From contig NZ_CP036172.1 of NCBI RefSeq assembly GCF_017357525.1, forward strand, positions 2,082,561 through 2,146,560: a DNA stretch of 64,000 nucleotides, given 5' to 3'. A program made the position numbers and the translations under genes. Origin of the DNA: Methanofollis aquaemaris (GTDB lineage Archaea; Halobacteriota; Methanomicrobia; Methanomicrobiales; Methanofollaceae). How positions within the stretch are numbered: position 1 is the stretch's first letter; the number at the start of each line of letters is the position of its first letter. The notes under the pieces were generated by a model that saw only the letters and a list, made by a program, of their open reading frames with translations, ran no database searches and was not told where the DNA came from. Below, one piece after another: positions 10,001 through 17,239 of this stretch.

Positions 10001-11062
10001 GTCGCAGATCTTCAGGGCGCAGGCATACCCGCCATTGCCCTGGATGGTGACGCCGCCGTCCAGGAGGAGGTCGGCGACGTTCTCCAGGTACAGCCCGTTC
10101 CTATTGTTCTCGACGGTGAGGTTGAGAAGGGCGATGTCAGGTGCCTCGATGCCCTTGAGATAGAGACCATAGTATGTGCCGTCTACGCCGGAGTCTCCAT
10201 TCCCTCTGCTCTGGATATCTTCGATGACGACCTCGCCCCGACCGATCACCCGGACGCCGTATTGCCCCGCCCCCTCGACGGTGCAGTCACGCACCGTAAG
10301 GTTTCCACTCTGTGTGGTGGCGTCCTGTTCGAGGATGATGCCGTTTGCTGCGGCATTCCTGACCGTGACGTTCGAGAGGACGAGGTTGCGGACATAACAG
10401 GTCCCGTAGAGGTTGGATCTGCAGTCGTCCAGTGCGATGCCGTCGCTGCCTGCGCCTATCACTGTGCAGTCCTGGAAGGTGAGGTTGCCCAGGCTCCCGG
10501 AATTGTGCTCCCTGATGCCTGCCTGCCCCGGGTCTGTGATGGTGATATTCGAGAAGATCGCGTTTTCGCATTTGCCGCCGAACCAGATGCCGTTTTTGCC
10601 TGGTGCTGTGATGGTTATGCCGGAGATGGAGACACCGCTTGAACTCCCTTTGAATAGGATACCGTCCTGAAATGAGGTGATCTCGCCGTTTTTGATCGTG
10701 ACCCCGACCGCGTTTGCAAGGGTGATCCCCGGCCTGTCGGAAAATCTCGACCCATCGAGTCTCGAGCCGTTGAGGTCGAGGGTGATCGATTTTGCATCAA
10801 AGACGAGGGGAGAAGAATAGGATGTCTGTTCAGTGACGGTGACCACGCTCCCGGCAGAGGCATTGGTCAGCGCCGCCTGGATGGGGTTTGCCGGGGCAGG
10901 GTTGAAAACCCCTGTCTCGTTCCACCACCCCGTGGCGTTCACCGAGTACGGGGGAGGGGAGGCCGCCACCCCGGAGACCAGATATCCGAGGATCGATACG
11001 CAGATGAGAATCCTGAAGACGTTTGATGGATTAATTATAATCTCGGTAACTTTTTTTTCCAT
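4016..11062 (-). CDS. Giant secreted beta-helix surface protein with FnIII-like and PGF-pre-PGF-type domains
   Basis: A 2348-residue exported protein. A signal peptide (hydrophobic ILICVSILGYLVSGVAA) ends near residue 34. Residues of about 110-1610 form right-handed parallel beta-helix rungs of NosD/PbH1 type, arranged as five full 258-residue units plus a partial sixth. Then follow Ig-like segments (about 1690-1845), three near-identical fibronectin-III-like repeats starting PPAGVTDLAATT (about 1848-2117), a low-complexity TPTPTSSSSGGGG linker, and a PGF-pre-PGF-like domain (about 2155-2290). A hydrophobic segment with basic end RIRKR closes the chain, but without the PGF tripeptide of the usual sorting signal. 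NxT/S glycosylation sites are very abundant. It is probably cell-surface or S-layer associated, with possible carbohydrate binding or adhesion. The start is supported by CCTCC (GGAGG on the coding strand) at 11071-11075. Confidence 0.9.
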   Translation of the reverse strand: MEKKVTEIIINPSNVFRILICVSILGYLVSGVAASPPPYSVNATGWWNETGVFNPAPANPIQAALTNASAGSVVTVTEQTSYSSPLVFDAKSITLDLNGSRLDGSRFSDRPGITLANAVGVTIKNGEITSFQDGILFKGSSSGVSISGITITAPGKNGIWFGGKCENAIFSNITITDPGQAGIREHNSGSLGNLTFQDCTVIGAGSDGIALDDCRSNLYGTCYVRNLVLSNVTVRNAAANGIILEQDATTQSGNLTVRDCTVEGAGQYGVRVIGRGEVVIEDIQSRGNGDSGVDGTYYGLYLKGIEAPDIALLNLTVENNRNGLYLENVADLLLDGGVTIQGNGGYACALKICDNITVRDHDFDPAVRPYLHGVYTSSVTNSTFENLTISGNTGDAIVFDGISSGLTFDTLTITAPGKNGIYFNGNCANVALSNITITDPTLAGITKNVGASSLANITVRDCTVTGAGDDGIALDDYRYVFVRDIVLSNVTVRNATGNGILIGQDNNAQSGNVTVHDCTVERAGEYGVRVLGREEVILEDVQARGNGDTSVDNVYYGLSLTGYETPTVSLLNLTIEDNRNGLYLEKVADLVLGTEIAVRDNGGYACALKICDNITFRDHALDPTVRSYLHGLYLSSVTNSTIANLTVVGAAGNAVFFDGTSSSIVLDTLTITAPGKNGIYFYGNCANAALSNITITDPALSGITKDVGASSLASITVRDCTVTGAGGDGIALDDYRYVFVRDVVVSNVTVRNATGNGILIGQDNHVQSGNLTVRDCTVERAGQYGVRILGRGEIVLDGVQSRGNGDKNGDNVYYGLSLTGYEMPTISLLNLTVEDNRNGLYLEKVADLVLGTGIAVRDNGGYACALKICDNITFRDHALDPTVRPYLRGLYLSSMTNSTFENLTISGNTGDAIVFDGISSGLTLDTLTITTPGKNGIWFNGNCANTVFSNITINDPKQAGVTKNGRYSSIANLTIRDSTVTGADGDGIALDDYSSDYVRDIVLSNVTAINVTRNGILVGQDNNAQSGSVTVRDCTVEGSGQHGVLVLGREKVVIDGVRARGNGESSGDGTYYGLSLKGIGVPDVTLLNLAVERNRNGFYLEGVSDLLLDDGIAVRDNGGYAYVLKTCDNVSVRDLAATPAVRSYTRGLHLSAVTDSSFENLTFSGSTGDALWLEGTSAGLAFDSIKIVSPGTNGIYFNGNCKDTVFSNLTITDPAQAGISKYYKYITLENLTVRDCTVSGAGGDGIVLGDYSSSLRDIVLSNLTVRNVKGTGIILGQDNNAQSENVTVRDCTVEGSGKHGIDLRGRGEVVIDGIEARDNGETGGDNTHYGLSLRGIETPAVTLLDITVEKNRNGFYLEGVSDLLLDDGIAVRDNGGYVYVLKTCDNVSVRDLAATPAVRSYTRGLHLSAVTDCSFENLTFSGSTGDALWLEGTSAGLAFDAITITNPGINGIYFNGNCRDTVFSNLTITDPAQAGISKYYKYITLKNLTIRDCTVTGAGTGGIALDDYYSSVRDLVLANLTVRNATGTGITLGQDSHAESMNLTLLDCTVEGSGTNGIDLRARGDVRILDCEASGNAQTGMVLIGIERPFLVFENATITGNNQAMQITGINATITDSALAGTTGDLDLRGEAHITLSNTTHDRAKVTLDGTSRLAVLWPLIVTTTDLTGNIVAGADVTVADVNGTVALTAQTNADGRTGPHLLREYTRNGTAPAVLSTPYTLTASAPIGSASDATDLSGPTTVTLRLFQDTKPPTITYVAPTPEEGARSPANVTVKVLVTDDVGVAGALLEVNGVNATMTLDRTRTGAYASANITGDGIHRYRIYANDSAGNMNVTGIRSVGISTTPPPGVTDLAATTVSETAITWTWTDPADPTFDRVMLFLNGTFLTNVPAGVGTYTTTGLAPDTAYLLTTRSVDFCGQANATRVNATVRTAPDRTPPAGVTDLTAATISETAITWTWTDPADADFDQVMLTLDGTFITNISAGVGTYTTTGLAPDTEYQIGTRTVDTAGNINQTWVNATARTAPDRTPPAGVTDLAATTISETAITWTWTDPADADFAAVRVYWDGANVEVPTGEERFNATDLAPDTEYQISTRTIDTAGNLNQTWVNATARTASVQPTPTPTSSSSGGGGSGGNSRTSAASTKPLLPEQQSSLSFKGTAIYVINVTAADATRNLLFTVEDAGSLPAGIPRPDDETYCIEHVEQYRTNDNDIATATIRFSVSKAWLDERGYRFSDIVLLRFHNGAWTRIPTTFEGEKDGYYYYSAETPGFSYFAIVYQENGTIVLEVTAPAREAAVDTPTTSEPTRTTPKATRTNPAQSPSAAFGTLGTLLAIAATCGAARIRKR
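6240..10640 (-). repeat. Intragenic tandem repeat, 774-bp period
   Basis: Five full copies and one partial copy of a unit within the surface-protein gene. Using the codons for CDNIT/CDNVS as a marker (GTCGCAGATC or GTCGCAGGTC on the plus strand), copies begin at 10001, 9227, 8453, 7679 and 6908. The spacings are 774, 774, 774 and 771 bases. Units 4 and 5 (about 6740-7700) are almost identical in DNA over several hundred bases, while units 1 to 3 are more diverged. This indicates recent duplication or gene conversion. Confidence 0.9.
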
Positions 11063-11065
11063 AAT

Positions 11066-11145
11066 GGTGTCCTCCGGAACGATATAATAAAAATAACAGT
11101 ATGATATAGATTCTTTTCTATCGAGGCATGGAAATCTATATAATG
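11066..11145 (-). promoter_or_regulatory. Promoter and ribosome binding site of the surface-protein gene
   Basis: On the minus strand a TATA-like TTATATAG lies at about 11137-11144. A predicted start of transcription about 25 bases downstream leaves a leader of roughly 50 bases that ends with GGAGG (11071-11075) eight bases before the ATG. The surrounding 11063-11373 stretch is strikingly AT-rich compared with the rest of the window and holds no gene on either strand. Confidence 0.55.
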
Positions 11146-11373
11146 TACTTCTGTCTCGCCATAAATCAAATATAAATCATTTATCTGTATGGCCATGCAA
11201 TTTTATGACAAGATTGGATTTTTTTGTGATTTATTTTATGATTGTGATCTGTTTTGTGTCTTTTTGCGGCGAGAATCAATCTGGTCCAATATAAAAAAAA
11301 GAATATCTGGGTTTGCTGTTCGCCGGTCTCCCCCTCCTTGATGGAAGGTCGTCTGTCTCGACGCACGCATTCC

Positions 11374-12828
11374 TTATCCTTCGTGATCGGGTTGGGGGGT
11401 AGGAGTGAGAGCGGGTGATCCCTGCCTGATGAGCCGCGAGATATAGAGCCGCGCCCAGAGATACCCGACGATCCCGCCGAGGATATTCCCGGCGACGATC
11501 CCCCACCAGACGCCGACTTCGCCGAAACCAAGGACGACGCCGAGCACCCAGACGGCGAGGGCGATGAAGACGAGGTTCCTGAGGAACTCGACGGCAAGGG
11601 CGAAGATGCCCTTCCCGGTCCCCTCGAAGATCCCGGCCGACATCATGCCCGGCGCGATGAAGGGGAAGAAGAAGCACATCGTCATCAGGAAGGCGGTGAT
11701 CCCGCCTGCCAGGTGTGCGCTCTCGGCCGAGTAGGTGAAGATCCAGGAGATGAAGGGTGCGAGGAACCAGGTGAGGAGGGAGAGACCGAGGCCGATGAGG
11801 ATGCCCGATCGAACCGCGAAGGAGTGAGCGACCCTGAGTCTGTCGTACTTTCGTGCACCATAGGCCGCGCCCGAGACCGAGACGACGGCGATGGACATGG
11901 CGATGAACGGGATCAGGGCGAAGAAGATGATCCGCCACCCGCCGGTGTAGACGGCGACGGCATCCGGCCCGGTGACCCGGACCAGGAGACTGTTGATGAT
12001 GATCCCGGCGACCGACATCAGCACGAATTCCAGGCTTGCAGGGATGCCCACAGCGAAGATGTCCATGGCGGTGTGTCTCTCGGGGGAGAAGCGCCGCCAG
12101 TCGATGGAGACGTAGGTGTCCTTTTTCACCAGGAGCCAGTACAGGAGGAGGGCGCAGACGAAGGCCATGGAGATGAGCGTCGCCCATGCCGCCCCGGCGA
12201 TGCCCATGCCCGCACCATAGATGAGGATGGGATCGAGGACGATGTTGAGGACCGCAGATCCGGCGCAGGCGTACATCGTCCTCCGGGTATTCCCTTCGGC
12301 CGTGAAGACGGCATAGAGAACGTCGGCAAAGAGGATGAATACGGTCCCGGCAAAGATGATGCGGCCGTATTCTATCGCATATCTCGCGGTCTCCCCGGCA
12401 CCGAGAGCGAGGACGAGGGGTTCGATGAAGAGGAGGAGGGCCAGGGTGACGACTGCCGAGATGAACAGGATGATGGCGATGCCATGCATCGTGACGTTGT
12501 CTGCCCCGGCCCTGTCCTCAGCGCCGATGCGGCGTGAGACGGCCGAGGTGACGCCGGCCCCGAGGCCGCTCCCGAGACCGACGAGGATCATGAAGATCGG
12601 GGTGATGAACCCGACGGCGGCGAGGGCGTCGTCACCGAGTCCTGCCACCCAGACCGCATCGGCGAGGTTGTAAATTGCCTGGAAGAGCATGGCGATCATG
12701 ATCGGGCCGGCGATCTTGAAGATGGCCTTTTTCGGGTCGCCGGTGAGGACGGCGACGCCTTCGGTGATCATGCTCTGGTGGTCTGTCGTTTTTGGGTCCG
12801 GATCGGAGGTGATGGGGGAGTCTATCAT
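11374..12828 (-). CDS. MATE family multidrug/cation antiporter (second copy)
   Basis: A 484-residue MATE transporter closely related to the one at 989-2404. Both share GDPKKAI, then DAVWVAGLGDDALAAVGF and a VSRRIGAEDR or ISRRIGAKDR loop. About twelve membrane helices are predicted. The start has AAAGGA upstream (minus strand). Another possible start lies 19 residues in, at MITEGVAVL, which would match the paralog better. Unlike its paralog it has no adjacent MarR gene and stands alone, upstream of a 1.4-kb non-coding region. Substrate unknown. Confidence 0.88.
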   Translation of the reverse strand: MIDSPITSDPDPKTTDHQSMITEGVAVLTGDPKKAIFKIAGPIMIAMLFQAIYNLADAVWVAGLGDDALAAVGFITPIFMILVGLGSGLGAGVTSAVSRRIGAEDRAGADNVTMHGIAIILFISAVVTLALLLFIEPLVLALGAGETARYAIEYGRIIFAGTVFILFADVLYAVFTAEGNTRRTMYACAGSAVLNIVLDPILIYGAGMGIAGAAWATLISMAFVCALLLYWLLVKKDTYVSIDWRRFSPERHTAMDIFAVGIPASLEFVLMSVAGIIINSLLVRVTGPDAVAVYTGGWRIIFFALIPFIAMSIAVVSVSGAAYGARKYDRLRVAHSFAVRSGILIGLGLSLLTWFLAPFISWIFTYSAESAHLAGGITAFLMTMCFFFPFIAPGMMSAGIFEGTGKGIFALAVEFLRNLVFIALAVWVLGVVLGFGEVGVWWGIVAGNILGGIVGYLWARLYISRLIRQGSPALTPTPQPDHEG

Positions 12829-13335
12829 AATGTATCCTTTAAATCAGGGGGGTTCGTATGGGGGCCCAGGAGAAGGGGAACCATACCATTTTTTACATGC
12901 GTTTGAACAGCACCGGGCAGGAGCAGATCATGTCGCCCTCTGTATAGATAATGGTGCTTCATTACGATCTCATCATTCGTTCGGGCCACCGGTCAGGTCG
13001 CCTGATAGGATCTGTCACCTGAGAAGATAGCATGCCGGAGTCTGCCCCGTGGAAGGGTTCTGGCCCGGATGGAGTGATGAAAAAAAGTTATGCGGGATGT
13101 GGGTCTTTGCCGGTGGCGATGAAGAGGTGGCAAGCAGGGGCCAGGATGGAAGTCGCCGGAGAGATCCGGTGTTCAAGCGTATTGTTATGCGTCGGTCCGG
13201 AATACCTTCGATGTACGATTCAATCGTTGCAATACCACATGCCGGGAGAACGGTGGGAAGATGGTGTGGTCACCCCTGCGGTGGGCGTGAACCCGGTCAA
13301 CCAGGCGGATGTTCATGGGATGATGCGGGAGGTCT

Positions 13336-13665
13336 CTTGCAGCAGACCCCCTTTTTTTGCAGCGGTTTGCAGCAGGTTGCGGAAGGTGTTGCCATTCAAC
13401 GGGCGGCACTGCAGGATCTGATCGGGTTTATCTCTATTGCACGTAGAGATCAGTGGATCGTTTGCAGCATTCCGGGTTTCGCACACACACGCACACACAG
13501 AGACAGAGGAAGCGGTGATGCCGTGTGGGTGTGGGTTTTGCTGTAATATAGTACTGATAGAGAAGCTTCTCTCTCTCTTGTACAAGTACAGTACAATTCA
13601 ACCCCTTTCCTGGCCGTTTGATCTTTGCGGCATATGCTGCAAATCTGCTGTAAACCTGCTGCAAT
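13336..13665. repeat. Phased TTTGCAGC iteron-like repeats in two opposing clusters
   Basis: Plus-strand copies of YTTGCAGC begin at 13336, 13356 and 13366, with a degenerate GTTGCGG at 13376, so spacing is 10 or 20 bases. One more copy is at 13461. A reverse-orientation cluster has GCTGCAAA at 13636, GCTGTAAA at 13647 and GCTGCAAT at 13658, spaced 11 bases. Spacing near one helical turn places the copies on one face of DNA. This suggests a protein-binding array such as an operator or replication/partition site. No initiator gene is nearby, so the role is open. Confidence 0.45.
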
Positions 13666-13769
13666 GTTGTAAGCGTCGTCGCCGGCAGACACCGATCCCG
13701 ACCACACTTCTACCGTCTGCCTGATTGAACATTTGTTTTCACCAGACCGGGATTATAGAGCATCCGGCT

Positions 13770-14170
13770 CTGTTGAATCGCTCATGAAGCGAAAGCACGC
13801 CTCAGGCATACTTCATGAAAAGTTTTTCATGCTAAACCCTCAATTCCTCTTCTCCTGGCCTTGAGGGTGCCGGGAACCGAGCACTTCGCCGCCCCGCGGA
13901 TATCTTCACCGTGGGGGGATTCGGGAGGTCGCCCCCGGCGCGAGAGAGCCGGGTAAAGTCTCTCGTTCTTCTGGCGGGGCGGCCCTTCTGATCGACGTGC
14001 CTTCCCACACCATACGCGCCGGGGGCTCCGCCCCTGGAACCCCCGTGATTGCGATAGGGTGGGAAGGTGGGCGGGGAATCGTTCAGAGGGGGTTCCCATC
14101 CTCTGCCGGTCCATCACGGAGGGGCAAGGGTGTGAGCAGCCCCTCATGGTCACGCCAGAAGAGGAATTCA
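13770..14170. repeat. Dispersed GC-rich intergenic element, copy 1
   Basis: Contains the second module in reverse orientation (GAATCGCTCATGAAGCG through GGCATACTTCATG, about 13775-13820). The core is also reversed (CCCCCGTGATTGCGATAG then GGTGGGAAGG, about 14040-14068), next to CCGGGGGCTCCGCCCC. Related sequence recurs at many other intergenic sites in this window. No coding potential seen. Confidence 0.55.
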
Positions 14171-14267
14171 ACAGGGCCGTTTTTTTGTAAATCGTGGCTC
14201 TCTACGGCCGCCTTCCCGTCTTTCTCAATGGATATATAAACTCGGTCTCCAACACTCTCTCAGTCGA

Positions 14268-15581
14268 ATGTCATATCTCATTGAGGTTGCTCTTATCGTC
14301 ATTCTGATCGTGCTCAACGGCATTTTTGCGATGTCTGAATTTGCCATTGTCTCGGCCAGGAAGGCTCGCCTTCATCAGCGTGCGGAAAAAGGGGATGCCG
14401 GGGCGGCAACAGCGCTTGCCCTTGCGGAGAGCCCGACGTCGTTCCTCTCGACGATCCAGATCGGTATCACCCTGGTGGGAATCCTTGCCGGCGCCTTTGG
14501 TGGCGCGACGGTTGCTGCGGGAGTCGCACCTTTCTTTCAAGAGATTCCGGCCCTGGCACCATACAGTCAGGCGCTGAGCATCACGCTGGTGGTCCTGGTC
14601 ATCACCTATCTGACCTTGATCTTTGGAGAACTCGTTCCCAAACGTATCGCCCTCAACAGTGCGGAGGAGATCGCATCAATGGTCGCGCGGCCGATGCACG
14701 TTCTTTCGTTCGTCGCGACTCCGATCGTGTTCGTCCTCAGTCGTTCGACTGAGGCCGTGCTCAGGGTCATGAGGGTCAAAGATGCGGCAGAGCCGCCGGT
14801 CACCGAAGAGGAGATCAAGATCATGCTTGAGGAGGGGGCCGAGGCCGGTGTCTTTGAGCGATCTGAGTTGAGTATGGTAGAAGGTGTGTTTGCTCTTGAT
14901 GATCGCCGGGTTGAGTCCTTGATGACGCCTCGTCCCCATGTCGTTGCGCTCGATCTCGATGACCCTGATAAAGAAAATCTGAGAAAGATGATCCTGAGCG
15001 GCCGCTCCAGGTTCCCGGTGTTTGAGGGAGATCAGGACAACATCGTTGGTATGGTCTCGGTAAAGAATGTCCTGGCAAGGATGGAGGAAGGCGCTTCGCC
15101 CGCGATCAGGGCCGCCATGACAGAGCCCTTCTTTGTTCCTGAGGGCCTTCAGGTCCTGAAACTGATCGAGTCGTTCAAAGAAACCGGGCTGAATATTGCG
15201 CTGGTCACTGATGAATACGGGAGTGTCCAGGGTCTTGTAACGCTCCATGATGTGCTGGAAGCAATTGTGGGAGATGTCCGTACCCTCAGAGAGCGTGCCG
15301 AGGTATCGGTGGTCGTCCGTGAGGACGGTTCGTGGCTGATTGACGGGAGCACCGACGTTGAGAATATCAAGGAGATCCTGTCTGTGGAGGTCTTTCCAGG
15401 AGAAGATGAGGGGCGGTACCATTCCCTTGCCGGGTTGATCATGTATGTCCTGGAGCGGGTACCCAGAACCGGCGACTCTATCGAGGTGGGCGATCTGCGG
15501 TACGAGGTGGTGGATATGGACGGCAACCGGGTGGACAAGGTGCTGGTCACGCGGGTTGCTGCAGACCGTACCGAAACATAG
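14268..15581 (+). CDS. CNNM/CorC-type membrane protein (DUF21, CBS pair, CorC_HlyC)
   Basis: A 437-residue protein with the full hemolysin-related architecture. A DUF21 membrane domain with about four helices (residues 1-190) includes LNGIFAMSEFAIVSARK and FGELVPKRIALNSAE. Two CBS domains follow (about 205-335), with LMTPRPHVVALDLD and TDEYGSVQGLVTLHDVLEAIVGD. The C-terminal CorC_HlyC domain (about 350-430) begins at VREDGSWLIDGSTDVENI. Such proteins are linked to magnesium, cobalt or sodium transport, with CBS domains sensing adenine nucleotides. The name hemolysin is historical. It is monocistronic, with a strong TATA box about 30 bases upstream, so the transcript may be nearly leaderless. 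Confidence 0.88.
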   Translation: MSYLIEVALIVILIVLNGIFAMSEFAIVSARKARLHQRAEKGDAGAATALALAESPTSFLSTIQIGITLVGILAGAFGGATVAAGVAPFFQEIPALAPYSQALSITLVVLVITYLTLIFGELVPKRIALNSAEEIASMVARPMHVLSFVATPIVFVLSRSTEAVLRVMRVKDAAEPPVTEEEIKIMLEEGAEAGVFERSELSMVEGVFALDDRRVESLMTPRPHVVALDLDDPDKENLRKMILSGRSRFPVFEGDQDNIVGMVSVKNVLARMEEGASPAIRAAMTEPFFVPEGLQVLKLIESFKETGLNIALVTDEYGSVQGLVTLHDVLEAIVGDVRTLRERAEVSVVVREDGSWLIDGSTDVENIKEILSVEVFPGEDEGRYHSLAGLIMYVLERVPRTGDSIEVGDLRYEVVDMDGNRVDKVLVTRVAADRTET

Positions 15582-15867
15582 AATATGATGTCCCAGACCC
15601 CTGATCGAGAGAGGGTTGCCACCGCCTCCCCCGTAGAAGACGGGGTTGGGGGTTGGTGTATCGCCCCGGTTCGATCATCTTCCGATACTGATTCTTGAAG
15701 GGGGCGCATCAGTCTCAGAAAGATTTTCTGGCCTGTTCTTTTTGAGTGTCTGTGTCATTCATGGGGTGATCAATTTCGGATGATCAACGATATCGACGAC
15801 ATAGATTTCATATCGAGATCTTTGGCATGAATCTGAAAAACATAGGGAATTTAGACCCAAAATCGGA

Positions 15868-15942
15868 TGCTGCTATGGGGATTCGAACCCCAGTCGCAGG
15901 AGTGAGAGTCCTGCATGATTGGCCGGTCTACACTATAGCAGC
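15868..15942 (-). tRNA. tRNA-Glu (anticodon CTC)
   Basis: The minus strand folds as a complete tRNA. The acceptor stem is GCTGCTA/TAGCAGC, the anticodon stem CAGGA/TCCTG encloses loop CTCTCAC (anticodon CTC), and the T arm is TGGGG-TTCGAAT-CCCCA. The discriminator is A and no CCA is encoded. It sits alone in a roughly 530-base gap upstream of the DRG gene, on the opposite strand. Confidence 0.95.
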
Positions 15943-16113
15943 AGGTGAATGCACCTAAGTGCTCTACAATATTTGATACGACGGTATTTAACCATTCCTG
16001 TCTGCGCCACCGGATCTGACCGTGCCTGTAACTCTGCGATACGGGCCGCGCGAGGGAGCGCCAGCGTTCCCTATCCATGACCCTTATGTAGTCGACAGAC
16101 AGAGTATTGAGGA

Positions 16114-17226
16114 ATGAGTGGTCTTGAAGATCAGATCAAAGAGATCGAGGATGAGATCCAGCGGACGTCCTACAACAAGGCCACCTCCAAGCACATCGGT
16201 CGCCTGAAGGCGAAAGTCGCCAAGATTCGGGAGGAAGCTGTCCAGCGGGCGATGAATTCGGCCGGAGGCGGCGAAGGTTATTCTGTCAAGAAGTCAGGGG
16301 ACGGGACGGTCGTCCTCGTCGGCTTCCCGTCGGTAGGGAAGTCCACCCTCCTCAACCGGCTCACCGGCAAGGACAGCGAGGTTGCGGCCTACGCCTTCAC
16401 CACCCTCACCGTCGTGCCGGGTGTCCTCGAACACAAGGGTGCGAAGATCCAGGTTCTTGATATCCCCGGCCTCATCGCCGGCGCGGCGATGGGGAAAGGG
16501 CGGGGCAAGGAGGTGATCGCCGTCGTGCGGAGCGCCGACCTGATCCTGATCCTCGGGGATGTCTACAATGGCAAGCACGTCGATGTCCTGATGAAAGAAC
16601 TCCACGACGCCGGCATCAGGATCAACAAGCCAAAGCCCGACATCACTATCAAGAAGGCCTCGAACGGCGGTATCAGGCTCAACTATGTCGGGGAAGAGGC
16701 GCTCGAGATCGAAGAGGTCCGTTCGATCCTCGCCGAGAACAAGGTCAACAATGCCGATGTTCTCATCCGCGGCAATGTCACGCAGGACGACTTCATCGAC
16801 GCCATGATCGGCAACCGGGTCTATGTCCCGGCATTTGTCGCCATCAACAAGGTCGACCTCGTCGATGAAGAGATGAGAGCAGAGGTCAAGGAAACGGTCA
16901 CCGAGCGCTTCGGTGATGAACCCTATATGATCTCGGCCCACTCAGGCTACAATATCGAGGTTCTCAAGGACGCGATCTACGAGAACCTGGGGTTCATGCG
17001 GGTCTACATGAAACCGCTCGGCGGACCTGCCGATCTGGAGGAGCCGCTGATTGTCAGGAGCGGCTCGACAATCGAGGATGTCTGCCGCCGTCTCCACCGG
17101 GACTTTGTCGACAAGTTCAGGTATGCCAAGATCTGGGGCAAATCGGTGAAGCACGACGCCCAGCGTGTTGGTCTCCAGCACGCCATCGCCGACGAGGACA
17201 TCGTGACGATCGTCACGAGGTTCTGA
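16114..17226 (+). CDS. drg: DRG-family developmentally regulated GTP-binding protein
   Basis: A 370-residue OBG/HflX-like translation GTPase of the DRG family, conserved in archaea and eukaryotes and thought to act with ribosomes. A lysine/glutamate-rich N-terminal helix (1-45) precedes the G domain. The G domain has P-loop GFPSVGKST near residue 70, switch elements FTTLTVVPG and DIPGLIAGAAMGKGRG, and NKVD near residue 249. A DRG-specific S5D2-like insertion and a C-terminal TGS domain (about 290-368) follow. Length matches the family. The gene has a clean T-run after its stop and stands alone. Confidence 0.95.
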   Translation: MSGLEDQIKEIEDEIQRTSYNKATSKHIGRLKAKVAKIREEAVQRAMNSAGGGEGYSVKKSGDGTVVLVGFPSVGKSTLLNRLTGKDSEVAAYAFTTLTVVPGVLEHKGAKIQVLDIPGLIAGAAMGKGRGKEVIAVVRSADLILILGDVYNGKHVDVLMKELHDAGIRINKPKPDITIKKASNGGIRLNYVGEEALEIEEVRSILAENKVNNADVLIRGNVTQDDFIDAMIGNRVYVPAFVAINKVDLVDEEMRAEVKETVTERFGDEPYMISAHSGYNIEVLKDAIYENLGFMRVYMKPLGGPADLEEPLIVRSGSTIEDVCRRLHRDFVDKFRYAKIWGKSVKHDAQRVGLQHAIADEDIVTIVTRF

Positions 17227-17229
17227 ATC

Positions 17230-17238
17230 TTTTTTTTT
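17230..17238 (+). terminator. Oligo-T transcription terminator after the DRG gene
   Basis: Nine consecutive T residues start four bases after the DRG stop codon. Archaeal RNA polymerase commonly terminates at such T tracts without a hairpin. Confidence 0.6.
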
Positions 17239-17239
17239 G

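Larger units (their letters stand above)
12829..14267. other. 1.4-kb intergenic region without a convincing gene
   Basis: No open frame here has plausible protein composition: the candidates are short, overlapping and rich in Cys, Arg and Ser. The region holds the promoter side of the MATE gene, a CACACACGCACACACAG run at about 13483-13500, a set of phased TTTGCAGC repeats (13336-13665) and a copy of the dispersed GC-rich intergenic element (about 13770-14170). The promoter of the DUF21 gene is expected near GGATATATAAAC (14229-14240), where TATATAA forms a good archaeal TATA box about 30 bases before the ATG. Confidence 0.6.

Noticed and set aside
6240-10640. CRISPR-like or mobile repeat array
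   Set aside because: The 774-bp repeats are in frame, encode beta-helix rungs and have no short direct repeats with spacers.
11713-12537. Long plus-strand frame antisense to the second MATE gene
   Set aside because: Same type of acidic shadow as at 1574; the MATE protein on the minus strand is unambiguous.
13032-13724. Several overlapping frames of 70-165 residues on both strands
   Set aside because: They overlap one another, are rich in Cys, Arg and Ser, and contain low-complexity His/Thr runs from the CACA repeat; no recognisable protein feature.
15629-15645. Hairpin CCCCGT-AGAAG-ACGGGG after the DUF21 gene as terminator
   Set aside because: The stem is perfect but no T-run follows, and it lies about 50 bases past the stop in G/C-rich repeat-like sequence, so its role is undetermined.
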